Shown here in pieces: positions 40,186-50,372 of a stretch of 64,000 nt of DNA. Each line of letters starts with the position of its first letter. The first letter of the stretch is position 1. A program made the position numbers and the translations under genes. The DNA comes from Pseudoalteromonas sp. XMcav2-N (GTDB lineage: Bacteria; Pseudomonadota; Gammaproteobacteria; Enterobacterales; Alteromonadaceae): contig NZ_JAMXSF010000003.1 of NCBI RefSeq assembly GCF_024124545.1, forward strand, positions 62,001 through 126,000. Reading direction: 5' to 3'. The notes below the pieces were generated by a model. That model worked only from the letters and a program-made list of their open reading frames with translations. It ran no database searches and had not been told where the DNA came from.

Positions 40186-40463
40186 TCAGTTCACCTAATT
40201 TGAACATCTAAGCAAAGCCGGTTTTGCTGGGTTCCTGATTACAAGCAAAAGGAAGCCGGATCTGCACAGACTTTCTATCAGTGCTCCATGCAAAACCCAA
40301 CGCTGAACGAGCAGCGCTGATACTAGTGTGGCTCAAAAAGAAAGAATGTGCCATGATGGTTTTATCTTTGTTGCTGACTGCACAGGCACGAAGAACGATT
40401 TTGCAAGTGACATTCATCACCGATGGAGAACCTGTTCACAATCACTATTGGGGCTGAGTCATA
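40186..40463. other. Non-coding stretch, possible gene remnant
   Basis: No sound gene. A plus-strand frame at 40353-40457 encodes a signal-like start (MMVLSLLLTAQARRTILQ) and then VTFITDGEPVHNHYWG before a stop, resembling the N-terminus of a solute-binding protein. It is 34 residues long, so a decayed gene end is one reading. Confidence 0.3.
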
Positions 40464-40494
40464 GAAAAAAGGCGCGAATCAGATCGTCGCGCCT
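40464..40494 (-). terminator. Terminator of maeA
   Basis: An 8-bp stem AGGCGCGA / TCGCGCCT with a nine-base loop, followed on the minus strand by TTTTTT, 8 bases after the stop codon. Confidence 0.88.
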
Positions 40495-40502
40495 CAATTT
40501 AA

Positions 40503-42197
40503 TCACACACTACAACGTTTGTAGTTGCGGTACTCTGGTAACCAATAATTTTTCTCAATGGCTGCCCAGATCAGGTCTTCCGGCATTTCCAGCGCAACGC
40601 CCTCTTCCATCGCTTTCTTGGCCACAGCAAATGCGATCCGTTTGCTCAAAGGTTCAATTTCAACCAACGAAGGAAGCAGACTGCCTTTACCTGTATTAGC
40701 CCAGGGTGAAGACTCTGCAAGCGTTTCACTGGCAATCATCAGCATAGACTCTGTGATGCGTGAGGCCTTAGCAGCCAATACACCCAGTCCAATGCCCGGG
40801 AAAATGTAGCTGTTGTTACATTGCGGAATCGTAAAGGTTTGGCCATTAAACTCGACAGGTTCAAACGGACTACCTGTTGCGACGATTGCCTGACCTTCTG
40901 TCCACTCAATCACATCTTTTGGATGTGCTTCAACCTGACGCGATGGGTTGCTCAGTGGGAAGATAATTGGACGTTCACAACCGGCATGCATCGCTTTAAT
41001 AACCTGCTCAGTGAATAAGCCAGGCTGACCGGATACGCCAATCAGGATATCTGGTTGAGCGCAATGCATCACATCAAGTAAAGAAGCAAATTCACCACTG
41101 AAGTTCCAGGTTTCAAGCGCCGATTTCGATTGAACCAATGCCGCCTGGAAATCGCGTAATCCTTCCATACCCTCAGTCAGAAGGCCATAACGATCGACCA
41201 TGAATATCTGGCTACGAGCTTGTTCGTCAGAAATCCCCTCGGATACCATTTGTGCAATGATTTGCTCTGCAATGCCGCACCCGGCAGAACCTGCTCCAAC
41301 AAAGACAACCTTTTGCTCAGATAGGTTTGTACCTTTTACGCGGCATGCCGCCAACAAAGAGCCAACGGTAACGGAGGCTGTACCTTGTATATCGTCGTTG
41401 AAACAGCAAATTTCATCACGATAGCGACCCAACAAAGGCATTGCATTGGGTTGAGCAAAGTCTTCAAACTGGAGTAAAACGTTTGGCCAGCGACGCTTAA
41501 CGGCTTTGATAAATAGATCCAAGAACTCGTCGTATTCGTCCTGAGAGATACGCTTATGGCGTGCGCCCATATACATGGGGTCATTCAGTAATTTATCGTT
41601 GTTCGTGCCTACATCGAGCATTACAGGTAGCGTGTATGCTGGGCTGATCCCGCCACATACTGTGTATAATGCTAGCTTACCAATTGGGATACCCATTCCA
41701 CCGATCCCCTGGTCACCCAGACCCAGAATACGCTCACCGTCTGTCACCACGATAACCTTAACCTTATTTTTGGTCGCGTTGCGCAGAATATCGTCAATTT
41801 GGTGGCGTTCTTCATAAGAGATGAATAGACCACGTGAGCTGCGGTAAATGTCGGAAAATTTTTCGCATGCATCACCTACCGTTGGCGTGTAAATGATAGG
41901 CATCATTTCTTCCAGGTGATCACGTACAAGTCGATAATACAGGGTTTCGTTGTTATCCTGTATGGCACGTAAATAAATATGCTTGTTAAGGTTGTCGCTG
42001 AAACTTGAGAACTGCTGATAACAGCGTTCGACCTGCTCTTCTATTGTTTCAAAACGTGGAGGAACGAGGCCTGTCAGGTTAAAGTTTTCTCGTTCGCGCT
42101 GACTAAATGCACTGCCCTTATTTAATAGCGGAGTTTCTAAAAGCGTTGGGCCAGAGTATGGAATGTAGAGATAATTGGGATCGGATTGTTTAGTCAT
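40503..42197 (-). CDS. maeA: NAD-dependent malic enzyme
   Basis: A 564-residue enzyme that converts malate to pyruvate, CO2 and NADH. It has the malic-enzyme order: [13 protein letters not shown], the [17 protein letters not shown] malate/metal region, the [16 protein letters not shown] loop (here [16 protein letters not shown]), and the NAD-binding [14 protein letters not shown]. Length fits the large-subunit SfcA/MaeA type, not the small NADP enzyme. It follows a long hairpin from the ggt side. Confidence 0.96.
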   Translation of the reverse strand: MTKQSDPNYLYIPYSGPTLLETPLLNKGSAFSQRERENFNLTGLVPPRFETIEEQVERCYQQFSSFSDNLNKHIYLRAIQDNNETLYYRLVRDHLEEMMPIIYTPTVGDACEKFSDIYRSSRGLFISYEERHQIDDILRNATKNKVKVIVVTDGERILGLGDQGIGGMGIPIGKLALYTVCGGISPAYTLPVMLDVGTNNDKLLNDPMYMGARHKRISQDEYDEFLDLFIKAVKRRWPNVLLQFEDFAQPNAMPLLGRYRDEICCFNDDIQGTASVTVGSLLAACRVKGTNLSEQKVVFVGAGSAGCGIAEQIIAQMVSEGISDEQARSQIFMVDRYGLLTEGMEGLRDFQAALVQSKSALETWNFSGEFASLLDVMHCAQPDILIGVSGQPGLFTEQVIKAMHAGCERPIIFPLSNPSRQVEAHPKDVIEWTEGQAIVATGSPFEPVEFNGQTFTIPQCNNSYIFPGIGLGVLAAKASRITESMLMIASETLAESSPWANTGKGSLLPSLVEIEPLSKRIAFAVAKKAMEEGVALEMPEDLIWAAIEKNYWLPEYRNYKRCSV

Positions 42198-42290
42198 ATT
42201 TACAAGCTGTGACTCGTTAAATTAAGTACAAGGAATTATTATTGCGCAAATGCATTAAAATTCAATGAATTTTAAGCATGTCAGACCAAT

Positions 42291-42336
42291 AAAAAACGGC
42301 TCTGTTCAGACATGGTCAATGCGTAAACAGAGCCGT
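42291..42336 (-). terminator. Terminator of gamma-glutamyltransferase gene
   Basis: An 11-bp perfect stem ACGGCTCTGTT / AACAGAGCCGT with a 19-base loop, followed on the minus strand by TTTTTTATT. Confidence 0.85.
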
Positions 42337-42370
42337 ACATTATACGATAAATCAATCTTAAGCGCCAAAC

Positions 42371-44134
42371 TTACTCGCTGGATTCTCCCATTGCCGCGCC
42401 TTCCCTACGTGGATCAGCCCCCCCTAATAACAGATCCTCTGTCACTGCGATGGCGTGAATGCCAGAATTAAGGTCTCGGACTCTGACAGTATGTCCCTTT
42501 GCTTCCAAAAGTGGCTTTAACTTGGCCACCTCGGTACCTTTTTCAAGTGTGGTGTATTGGTTGCGGTTTGTCACCCTTGGCAGGTCAATCGCTTGCTGCG
42601 GTGACATGCCCCAATCCAGTACGCCAATCACTGTTTGTGCCACATAATTGATGATGCGACTGCCACCTGGTGAACCAACTACAAGTTTTAATGACCCATC
42701 TTTGTTGAATACCATGACAGGCGACATCGAGCTACGTGGACGCTTATTGGCTTCTACTCTGTTTGCGACCCAAAGATCTCCAATTTTTGGAGACAACGCG
42801 AAGTCCGTAAGTTGATTGTTTAACAGGTACCCGTTGACCATGACGGTTGAGCCAAAGGCCATTTCAATAGAAGACGTCATAGAAACCGCATTGCCCTGTG
42901 CATCCACTATCGACAAGTGTGTGGTTGATGGTAACTCGTAACTGTTGTCCTGTGCGTAAGCCAGCTTGCCCATACTAGGATCACCAATTGGAACATCTTT
43001 ATTGTCTTTATCTGTGATAAGCGCCGCTCTTTGCTTCAGGTAAGCGGGGTTCAGCAACCCCTGTGTTGGTACTTCTACAAAGTCAGGATCGGCAATATAA
43101 TAGTTACGATCAGCAAAAGCCAATCGAGAGGCCTGAGTAAACAAATGAAGGGCTTCGGGGTCATTTGGTTTATATTGACTAAGCTTCTTACTCTCAAGCA
43201 GTTTCAGGATCTGCAAAACGGCAATCCCGCCACTGCTTGGTGGGGCCATTGAGCACACCCTGTAACTGTGGTAGGTGGTACAAATGGGGGCACGTTCTTT
43301 ACTGTGGTAATTTTTAAGGTCAGATAATGACAGTACGCCTGGCGCAATCGCTGATTTTTGGACAGCGCGCACTATATCATCGGCATTTTTACCCTCGTAA
43401 AACCCTTTCAAACCAAACTCTGCAATTTCTCGGTATAGTCTTGCAAGCTCTGGGTTCTTTAACAAAGTACCCGCTTCCAGCGCTTTGCCTTGGGGATAGA
43501 AATATTCTTTGGCTGGAGATAATTTGGTCAACCCCGGGTTGAGCTCTTTTTCTAACAACATATGGAGTCGTGGAGAAACCAAAAAGCCCTTTTCAGCAAG
43601 CTCTATTGCAGGCTTAAACAGATGGCGCCACTTCAATTTTCCATACTTATCATGCGCTTGCTTCATTGCGTGTAACACACCGGGTGTGCCTACAGAGCGT
43701 CCTCCAACTACCGCTTCTATCCAACGTACGGGTTTACCTTCCTTATCCAAGAACAATGAGGGGGTTGCTGCTTTAGGTGCTGTTTCTCGACCATCGAACG
43801 TAGTCAGATATTCATTTTCTTTGTCGTAGTGAAGAATAAAGGCACCTCCCCCGATCCCCGAGGATTGGGGTTCAACAAGCGTTAGCACCAGTTGCGCTGC
43901 AATGGCGGCATCAATGGCACTGCCACCCTGTTGTAACATAAGCTGGCCGGCTTTGCTCGCATGCGCATTGGCTGCAACGACCATATACTTTTTGGCCGTC
44001 TTCTCTTTCTTTAACTGTAATCCGGTTGCAGCTTCGGGCTCTCTGACTTCTCTGGTGTTATTGTCTAGGGCTAAAGAAGTGATTGGTATGGCGGCGCCAA
44101 GCGCCAGTGCGGCAAGTGATAGGCGATATTTCAT
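42371..44134 (-). CDS. ggt: Gamma-glutamyltranspeptidase
   Basis: A 587-residue periplasmic N-terminal-nucleophile hydrolase that cleaves glutathione and transfers the gamma-glutamyl group. The ATG at 44134 gives a signal peptide ending SLA; the longer frame is unlikely. The self-cleavage site is the threonine in PSTTHLSIVDAQGNAVSMTSS, which becomes the small-subunit catalytic residue. SSGIGGGAFILHY and PPSSGGIAVLQI are further family marks. Confidence 0.93.
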   Translation of the reverse strand: MKYRLSLAALALGAAIPITSLALDNNTREVREPEAATGLQLKKEKTAKKYMVVAANAHASKAGQLMLQQGGSAIDAAIAAQLVLTLVEPQSSGIGGGAFILHYDKENEYLTTFDGRETAPKAATPSLFLDKEGKPVRWIEAVVGGRSVGTPGVLHAMKQAHDKYGKLKWRHLFKPAIELAEKGFLVSPRLHMLLEKELNPGLTKLSPAKEYFYPQGKALEAGTLLKNPELARLYREIAEFGLKGFYEGKNADDIVRAVQKSAIAPGVLSLSDLKNYHSKERAPICTTYHSYRVCSMAPPSSGGIAVLQILKLLESKKLSQYKPNDPEALHLFTQASRLAFADRNYYIADPDFVEVPTQGLLNPAYLKQRAALITDKDNKDVPIGDPSMGKLAYAQDNSYELPSTTHLSIVDAQGNAVSMTSSIEMAFGSTVMVNGYLLNNQLTDFALSPKIGDLWVANRVEANKRPRSSMSPVMVFNKDGSLKLVVGSPGGSRIINYVAQTVIGVLDWGMSPQQAIDLPRVTNRNQYTTLEKGTEVAKLKPLLEAKGHTVRVRDLNSGIHAIAVTEDLLLGGADPRREGAAMGESSE

Positions 44135-44216
44135 AGAGTCTGGAAATTCTTCTGATAGATGATTGGCATCATAAAAGTAAACAGGCACAATATGCAAAAA
44201 AATTCTAAGAAATATT

Positions 44217-44789
44217 ATGTTTGATCTCCCTTTAGCGCCTCGTTACCTTCTTCCCCCGCTCGTTTTAATGTTCTTGTGTACTTTACTGATGATCCCATCA
44301 GTCAGGGAAATACTGGTTTTTAACCGAGATCTGATTGACCAGGGCGAGCTATGGCGGATCTGGACCAGTCAGTATGTTCATACCAACTGGATGCATTGGT
44401 TACTTAACATAGTTGGCATTGTGTTTATCTGGGTGCTCCATGCAGAGTACCGCACTCCTAAAGTTTATGCACTTCACCTACTGATACTTGGATTATGGAC
44501 CGGAGTCGGGATCTGGATATTTTGCCCGGATATTCGTATTTACACGGGACTAAGTGGCCTGCTACACGGCGTTATAGTCTGGGGAGCTGTAAAGGATATA
44601 AAAGTGGGAGAAAGAACCGGTACCCTGTTATTTCTCGGTATTGCTGGCAAGCTGGTGTGGGAGCAATACGCTGGCCCCAGTGAAGATGTGGGTCAACTTA
44701 TTTCGTCTCGTGTTGCCATTGAGTCACATTTAATTGGTGCCCTCGGTGGGCTGGTACTGGCGATACCTCTGTTGTGGCAGAAAAAGTGA
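44217..44789 (+). CDS. rrtA: Rhombosortase (GlyGly-CTERM rhomboid protease)
   Basis: A 190-residue rhomboid-type intramembrane serine protease with about six helices. The active serine is S113 in TGLSGLLHGV and the histidine H171 in IESHLIGALGG; the HTNWMHWLLNIVG segment holds the oxyanion histidine/asparagine. The short length and the GLSGxLHG form are those of the rhombosortase RrtA family, which processes proteins ending in a GlyGly-CTERM anchor. No such substrate is seen within the window. Confidence 0.85.
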   Translation: MFDLPLAPRYLLPPLVLMFLCTLLMIPSVREILVFNRDLIDQGELWRIWTSQYVHTNWMHWLLNIVGIVFIWVLHAEYRTPKVYALHLLILGLWTGVGIWIFCPDIRIYTGLSGLLHGVIVWGAVKDIKVGERTGTLLFLGIAGKLVWEQYAGPSEDVGQLISSRVAIESHLIGALGGLVLAIPLLWQKK

Positions 44790-44797
44790 ACTGTTAA

Positions 44798-44823
44798 CAG
44801 CGCAGATCTTCTGATCTGCGCTG
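44798..44823. terminator. Hairpin between convergent genes
   Basis: An 11-bp perfect stem CAGCGCAGATC / GATCTGCGCTG with loop TTCT, located between the rhombosortase and peptidase genes. Runs of T are short on both sides, so it may act as a modest bidirectional terminator. Confidence 0.7.
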
Positions 44824-44831
44824 TACTTTAT

Positions 44832-47306
44832 TTACAGGTTTTCCTTAAACAATTTGTAGATACGACGGTATTCATCTAACCAGCTGGAAGGCTGAACGAA
44901 CCCGTGTGGCTCGACAGGATAAATGGCCGTTTCGAAGTTCTCTTTCTCAAGTTCAATCAATCTCTGTACCAGACGCACAACGTCCTGGAAAAAGACATTG
45001 TCATCAATCATAGGAGCATTGATCAACATAGGTTTATTTAATCCCTCTGCAAAGTAAATTGGTGAGCTACGACGATACGCAATGGGATCATCCGCTGGAC
45101 GGTTCAGAATATTCGAGGTATAGGGGTCGTTATAATAGGCCCAGTCAGTAACAGGTCTAAGCGCAGCACCCGCCTGGAAGAGCTCTGGCTGAGTAAATAA
45201 GGCCATGAAAGTCATAAACCCACCATAAGAGCCACCATAGGTACCAACAGAGTTTTTGTCTACGTTGACGTTTTCGACCATCCAGTTAACGCCATCAGCC
45301 AAATCTTCTATCTCTGGTTTACCCATATGGCGGTAAATAGCTGTACGCCAGTCTCGACCGTACCCTTTTGAGGCTCGGTAGTCCATATCCATCACGACGT
45401 AGCCTTCGCTGGCAAGCAAAGAGTGGAACATAAATTCACGAAAATACACAGACCAGCCCATATGTGAATTTTGTAGGTAGCCGGCGCCATGGTTAAAGAT
45501 CACGGCTTTGCGTGTTTTTCCCTGCTCCCCTTCCTGATAGTCAGCTGGATAGTATACCTTGGCATAAATCGGTTGCTCGGTATTGCTCGATGGAACAGCC
45601 ACCACTTTTGGTGCTATCAGTTTTTTATTCAGAAATTCCTGAGACACAGTATGGGTGATTTGTTTTGGCGTGCTGCCTGGTTTAGCATCAGCGATAAATA
45701 ATTCAGGCGGCATGACAATTTTTGAATGCGTCAGTAGCAGTTTGCTTTCATCAGGGCTCAACACATAATCTGTCATACCATCAAGGTTTGTCAGCGTTTC
45801 AACTTCACCTGATTGCATCGCAACTCGGTAAATTTCATAGATACCAGGGTGCTTGATGTTTGCCTTAAAGTAGATGGACTTGTTATCTTTTGTAGGCGTA
45901 AGCTCTGATACCTCATATTTTCCTGAAGTCAGTTGCTTCGCCTCGCCGTTCAGCGCTTTGGTATACAAATGACTGTAGCCTGACTCCTCAGACAGGTAAT
46001 ACAGAGTATCTTGATTATTAAGCCAGCCAAAATCATTGTGCGTGTAGTTTACCCAGGCTTCATCGTGCAAACGATGCTGAGAAACCAGTTTGTTGCTATT
46101 AAAGTTAACAGTCGCAATCCAGCGGTCTTTATTGTCCCATGACTCTAGCATGACAGCTACCTCAGAGCCTTGTGTATTCCATTGAATTGCCGACTGATCC
46201 CACGCCCAGTCAAGCATCAGCGTAATATGACGAGGGGATTTCTTGCTGGTATACGTTTGACCAAGTGCCAGCGCATTCTCTTTCCTGACTTGTGCCAATA
46301 CATCTTCATCGAAACCTGGCAATGTGTCATAAGGCAGCATGCTTTGCTGCTTGCTATTGAGATCTATATAAACAAGGCTGTGCTTGACAGGTTTGTTATC
46401 CGCTACGCGGCTGCGTGCTTTAACCGGGTCAATATTACCATCCTGTGACACATAGTTAGGCATGATGTCCTGTTCACTACGCTCAGGAACGTCTTCGGTA
46501 AGTGCGACGAGCAATTTATCCCCTGCCGGAGATAAACTGGCTTCAACAATACGCTGGCCTTTACCCAGGTAAAACTGGTTGTTGTCGAGGGTTGCGTTTT
46601 GCCCGACTAGCGCTTCTTGGCGGCTCTGTGCGTCTTTTGCATTTTTATGTTGCAAGGCCACATAGTTAATTAATTTGTGCTGTTCCTGAGCGATATAAGT
46701 TTTTGGCTCAGCAACGCCTTCAGGAGCGTCGCTAAGCACCAGCTTAGCCAACTCGGTCGTGAGTCCTGACTCCAAATCAATTTCATAAAAGGTATTACCC
46801 GCTAAGTAGGCTAGATTGCCGGATGTCAGAAATTGCAATTGCTTTGCCGTTTGACTGGAGCGTGTTAACTGATGAACCGAATTGGAAGCGACGTCTTTGA
46901 CAAACACATTGCCCGCAAAGGTATAGGCTTGTCGTTTGCCATCTTGTGAATATACCGCGTTTACAGCACCAATTTGATGCTTGTCAGATAACGCGATTTG
47001 TCTAAGCCCGTGCTGACCATATTTGAAAGTATCTCTTAGCTCACTATCCGCTTGTTTTTGTTGAAACAAAACGGATTGACTATCAGCACTCCAAAACTCT
47101 TTCTCAGGTTTTCGACCTAGCCAGTCAGGATGCGCCATAGCCTGCTCTAGCGTAATCGATTCAGACCCTGTTACCGCTTTGGTCGTAATCACCTTTGCGG
47201 GTTGGGTTTCGTATGAGGTCGATTTGTTTTGACTTGATTGGGTGACCTGACATCCGGCGAGGAACAGCGCCGATGCCACGGCAAGAGAAGTAAGAGATTG
47301 TTTCAT
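44832..47306 (-). CDS. Prolyl oligopeptidase family S9 lipoprotein
   Basis: An 824-residue exported peptidase. The lipobox FLAGC (C19) anchors it to a membrane. Residues 50-560 look like a beta-propeller domain of the DPP-IV/acylaminoacyl type. The alpha/beta-hydrolase part has the nucleophile in GTYGGSYGGF, an aspartate in MIDDNVF (about 767) and the histidine in VEPHGF (H800). It probably removes N-terminal dipeptides or oligopeptides in the periplasm. The specificity is not readable. Confidence 0.92.
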   Translation of the reverse strand: MKQSLTSLAVASALFLAGCQVTQSSQNKSTSYETQPAKVITTKAVTGSESITLEQAMAHPDWLGRKPEKEFWSADSQSVLFQQKQADSELRDTFKYGQHGLRQIALSDKHQIGAVNAVYSQDGKRQAYTFAGNVFVKDVASNSVHQLTRSSQTAKQLQFLTSGNLAYLAGNTFYEIDLESGLTTELAKLVLSDAPEGVAEPKTYIAQEQHKLINYVALQHKNAKDAQSRQEALVGQNATLDNNQFYLGKGQRIVEASLSPAGDKLLVALTEDVPERSEQDIMPNYVSQDGNIDPVKARSRVADNKPVKHSLVYIDLNSKQQSMLPYDTLPGFDEDVLAQVRKENALALGQTYTSKKSPRHITLMLDWAWDQSAIQWNTQGSEVAVMLESWDNKDRWIATVNFNSNKLVSQHRLHDEAWVNYTHNDFGWLNNQDTLYYLSEESGYSHLYTKALNGEAKQLTSGKYEVSELTPTKDNKSIYFKANIKHPGIYEIYRVAMQSGEVETLTNLDGMTDYVLSPDESKLLLTHSKIVMPPELFIADAKPGSTPKQITHTVSQEFLNKKLIAPKVVAVPSSNTEQPIYAKVYYPADYQEGEQGKTRKAVIFNHGAGYLQNSHMGWSVYFREFMFHSLLASEGYVVMDMDYRASKGYGRDWRTAIYRHMGKPEIEDLADGVNWMVENVNVDKNSVGTYGGSYGGFMTFMALFTQPELFQAGAALRPVTDWAYYNDPYTSNILNRPADDPIAYRRSSPIYFAEGLNKPMLINAPMIDDNVFFQDVVRLVQRLIELEKENFETAIYPVEPHGFVQPSSWLDEYRRIYKLFKENL

Positions 47307-47408
47307 TATATGAATTGTCTAAGGTTGTTATTGTGGGCTAATTTAAGCAGAAGAATACGGATAATTCGAACAATTTAAGATAAACGACCTAATAGAACGA
47401 TTATTGCA

Positions 47409-47530
47409 AAAAAAAGGCCAGTAAAGATACTGGCCAAATACTCTCTGCGCTCACATAGTCGTTGATGGACAACGAGTATGAAATGAGGCCTATCCACGCC
47501 TCATAAAAGTAGACCCGACGCTTGCGCAAT
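47409..47530 (-). ncRNA. Candidate 3'-end small RNA with terminator
   Basis: Between a minus-strand exporter gene and the peptidase, the minus strand can fold into three hairpins: ATGAGGC...GCCTCAT (47483-47504), TCGTTG...CAACGA (47459-47475) and the perfect GGCCAGTA-TCTT-TACTGGCC (47417-47436) followed by eight T. The last is a strong terminator. Being 175 bases past the stop codon, it could end a long 3' UTR or a separate small RNA. The 5' end is not known; the start given is a guess. Confidence 0.35.
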
Positions 47531-47611
47531 AAGTTCCAAAAAAATTCATTTTTTTTATTTTTTTTGTAATGCATTGATCTCTATATAGAGAGCCCGTTAG
47601 GCTTACTTACC

Positions 47612-48553
47612 TTATAACGAGATCAAACCATCCAGGATCAGTAGTAGCATCACACCGCTGACGATAAACCACAATAAAGAAGCCATCGCAAAGGGTCGCC
47701 AGCCACTTTGGCGTAACATTGTCATTGAGACACCACTGCCTATTAAAAACAAGCTCGCTACCAAAACTGACTTTGCGCCGCTGTAAAGTACAGTCCACAC
47801 AGGCTGGTAGTCAGGTAACCAGGTATTTATCATAGCCGCCGCAATAAACCCAACAATGAATAAAGGGATACTGGCCTTTTCGGAAGAACGCCAAAATACG
47901 CCGGCAATGGCAGCATAAGGAACAATCCACATTGCCCGGGTCAGCTTAATCGTTGTAGCCATTGTGAGTGCAACCGGGCCGTAAACTGCGGCGGCAGCCA
48001 CTACACTGCTGGTATCATGAATCGCCAGCGCACTCCATAATGCGAATTGACTTTCTGTCAGAGAAAAGTAGTGCCCAAGCCAGGGGAAGATAAGTAAACC
48101 AAGTGCGTTTAGGGCGAAAATTACACTTAACGAAATGGCGATTTCTTCTTGTTTTGCTTTGATCACAGGCGCCATAGCGGCAATAGCGCTACCACCACAG
48201 ATAGCCGTGCCAAATGAGATGAGTGTACCCGTATTACGGTTTAGCCGGAATACCTGGCTCAGTATTTCACCCAAGCCAATCGTCGCTGTAATACTGATAA
48301 TAGTTAATACCACAGAACTGCGACCTACACTCAACACCTCCTCAATATTAACGTTAAACCCCAAACCAATAACAGCCAACTTTAATAACCATTTTGAGCC
48401 AGAGTTGGATAAATCAGGACAAGGGTTGCCCAGTAACAGCGCAAACCCAAGGCCAATGAACAGTGCTAAAGAGGCACTTGCAAAAGGGGATAACGCAAAC
48501 AAGAAAGCAAACAGAAATAAGGTTCGGTGTAAACCAGGTCGTTCTAATAACAT
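47612..48553 (-). CDS. YeiH family putative sulfate exporter
   Basis: A 313-residue membrane protein with about ten helices. The family (Cons_hypoth698/YeiH) is recognisable from LLKLAVIGLGFNVNIEEVL, SFGTAICGGSAIAAMAPVI and WSALAIHDTSSVVAAAA. GGGGAG precedes the ATG. The actual substrate is debated; sulfate export is only a family annotation. Confidence 0.88.
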   Translation of the reverse strand: MLLERPGLHRTLFLFAFLFALSPFASASLALFIGLGFALLLGNPCPDLSNSGSKWLLKLAVIGLGFNVNIEEVLSVGRSSVVLTIISITATIGLGEILSQVFRLNRNTGTLISFGTAICGGSAIAAMAPVIKAKQEEIAISLSVIFALNALGLLIFPWLGHYFSLTESQFALWSALAIHDTSSVVAAAAVYGPVALTMATTIKLTRAMWIVPYAAIAGVFWRSSEKASIPLFIVGFIAAAMINTWLPDYQPVWTVLYSGAKSVLVASLFLIGSGVSMTMLRQSGWRPFAMASLLWFIVSGVMLLLILDGLISL

Positions 48554-48586
48554 GTTATTGCTCCCCTGCAGTCATCAGGCAAAAAA

Positions 48587-48606
48587 ACGCCGGGTAAACC
48601 CGGCGT
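48587..48606 (-). terminator. Terminator of purEK
   Basis: An 8-bp perfect stem ACGCCGGG / CCCGGCGT with loop TAAA, followed on the minus strand by TTTTTT. Confidence 0.9.
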
Positions 48607-48616
48607 GATGATAGCC

Positions 48617-49765
48617 CTAATTGAGGATCAGGGCATGACTTGTCTGAGCAATGCCGGGATAATCAGCTTCGGGGAGTAACTCAGCAAGCTCTGCCAGCCG
48701 CTCGCCCAATTCGTGCAGACTATTGGCAGAGACGTTAATGTGTCCCATCTTTCTGCCAGGCTTTGCGGTTTTACCATACCAGTGACTGGTAACGCCAGTT
48801 ACGCTTAACACTTCTGTCGGTATACCATCCTGACCTAGCACGTTAATCATGGCAGTTGGTCTTAGCAAGCTAGTATCACCCGTGGGTAAGCCGGTCACTG
48901 CGCGCATATGGTTTTCAAACTGACTGACGTGGCTGCCTTGCTGAGTCCAGTGGCCAGAATTGTGCACACGCGGCGCAATTTCGTTAACCAGCAAAGTGCC
49001 GTTGACATCAAAAAACTCTATCGCCAACACGCCAACATAATTGAGCTCATCGGCTATGGCCGAAAAAGCGCTTTCTGCCTGTGACTGGATTGCAGATTTT
49101 TCTTTGCCTGCAACAGATAACGTCAGTACGCCGTTGGTATGCTGATTCTCTGTCAAAGGGTAAATACGGCATTGACCATTGTGGTCCCTGACACCAATTA
49201 TCGATACTTCGCGGTCAAATGGGATCATTTTCTCGGCAATAATCGCATGTGGTGCGGTGTCAGTTCCTGCATCAAGAAACTCAGACATTTCTTGCCAAAT
49301 CGCTTCTACTTCGTCATCGTGCTTGACACGCCATTGACCCTTACCGTCATATCCTGCCTGACAGGTTTTAACGACAAGTGGTTTGCCTAGTTTTTCGATA
49401 GACGCCAGGAAATGGGCTTTTTCAGTGATCAATGCATAGGGAGCACAGGCCACTTTCGCTTTTTCCAATAGTGCCTTTTCTTTGGCACGATCTCCGCCTG
49501 TCAGTATGGCTTCAGCACCGGGGTAAAACCTACCTGTTTTTTGGCATACTGACAGTATATCTGCAGGGATATGTTCAAACTCTGCAGTAATAGCGTCTAC
49601 ATCTGCAATGGCTTGCTCCAGAGTGGCACTATGTGCTTCGAATGTTACTGGATTTATGACTTGCTGGGTCGCCACGTCGTAGGCTGAAACCTGAATATCT
49701 AAGTGCGTCGCAGACAAGCTCATCATACGAGCTAACTGGCCTGCGCCTAATACTAATACTTTCAT
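48617..49765 (-). CDS. purK: N5-carboxyaminoimidazole ribonucleotide synthase
   Basis: A 382-residue ATP-grasp enzyme that carboxylates AIR to N5-CAIR with ATP and bicarbonate. The N-terminus MKVLVLGAGQLARMMSLSA, the PLVVKTCQAGYDGKGQW ATP-grasp strand and EIAPRVHNSGHWT are diagnostic. It follows purE by two bases, the classic purEK operon. Confidence 0.96.
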   Translation of the reverse strand: MKVLVLGAGQLARMMSLSATHLDIQVSAYDVATQQVINPVTFEAHSATLEQAIADVDAITAEFEHIPADILSVCQKTGRFYPGAEAILTGGDRAKEKALLEKAKVACAPYALITEKAHFLASIEKLGKPLVVKTCQAGYDGKGQWRVKHDDEVEAIWQEMSEFLDAGTDTAPHAIIAEKMIPFDREVSIIGVRDHNGQCRIYPLTENQHTNGVLTLSVAGKEKSAIQSQAESAFSAIADELNYVGVLAIEFFDVNGTLLVNEIAPRVHNSGHWTQQGSHVSQFENHMRAVTGLPTGDTSLLRPTAMINVLGQDGIPTEVLSVTGVTSHWYGKTAKPGRKMGHINVSANSLHELGERLAELAELLPEADYPGIAQTSHALILN

Positions 49766-49767
49766 TA

Positions 49768-50250
49768 CTACTCTGCTGGGTTAGGGTTTGCCAGAACGGT
49801 GTCGGTTTGTGCCTTACGGAACGCTTCTACTTTCTCGAAGATTTCTGGCTGCTGACAGCCGAGAATTTGTGCAGCAAGCAAACCAGCATTGGCCGCCCCT
49901 GCATCACCAATAGCAAGAGTACCTACGGCAACCCCTTTAGGCATCTGACAGATAGACAATAAAGAATCTACGCCATTGAGAGTTTTGGATTTAACAGGCA
50001 CACCTAATACCGGCAGACTGGTAAATGCTGCGGCCATACCTGGCAAATGGGCTGCACCGCCAGCACCGGCAATAATGACCTTAATGCCACGTTCTGCCGC
50101 TGAGGAAGCATATTCTGCCAACAAATGAGGAGTACGGTGTGCCGAAACAACTTTGGTCTCGTAATCAATACCGAATTTATCCAACATTTCCGCTGCATGT
50201 TGCATTGTAGGCCAATCGGACTTAGAGCCCATGATGATGCCAACCGTCAT
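49768..50250 (-). CDS. purE: N5-CAIR mutase
   Basis: A 160-residue class I PurE that converts N5-CAIR to [17 protein letters not shown] binds the phosphate, the active histidine is in VVSAHRTP, and [12 protein letters not shown] and [15 protein letters not shown] segments complete the fold. It is the first gene of the operon. I saw no convincing PurR operator upstream. Confidence 0.96.
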   Translation of the reverse strand: MTVGIIMGSKSDWPTMQHAAEMLDKFGIDYETKVVSAHRTPHLLAEYASSAAERGIKVIIAGAGGAAHLPGMAAAFTSLPVLGVPVKSKTLNGVDSLLSICQMPKGVAVGTLAIGDAGAANAGLLAAQILGCQQPEIFEKVEAFRKAQTDTVLANPNPAE

Positions 50251-50372
50251 AATTATTCCTCAGTTAAAATTGAACGATTTAGGCGCATATTTTTGGGGTG
50301 TGCGCCAACTTCAGGCATATTATACCCAAGTGGCGCTTCAAAGCGAATCGACATTTCCATGCAACTGCGTTT

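Noticed and set aside
40328..40699. 123-residue plus-strand frame near the maeA end
   Set aside because: It overlaps the maeA terminator and coding end; composition does not look like a protein.
50251..50372. PurR operator upstream of purE
   Set aside because: I looked for ACGCAAACGTTTGCGT-type palindromes and found none in this gap.
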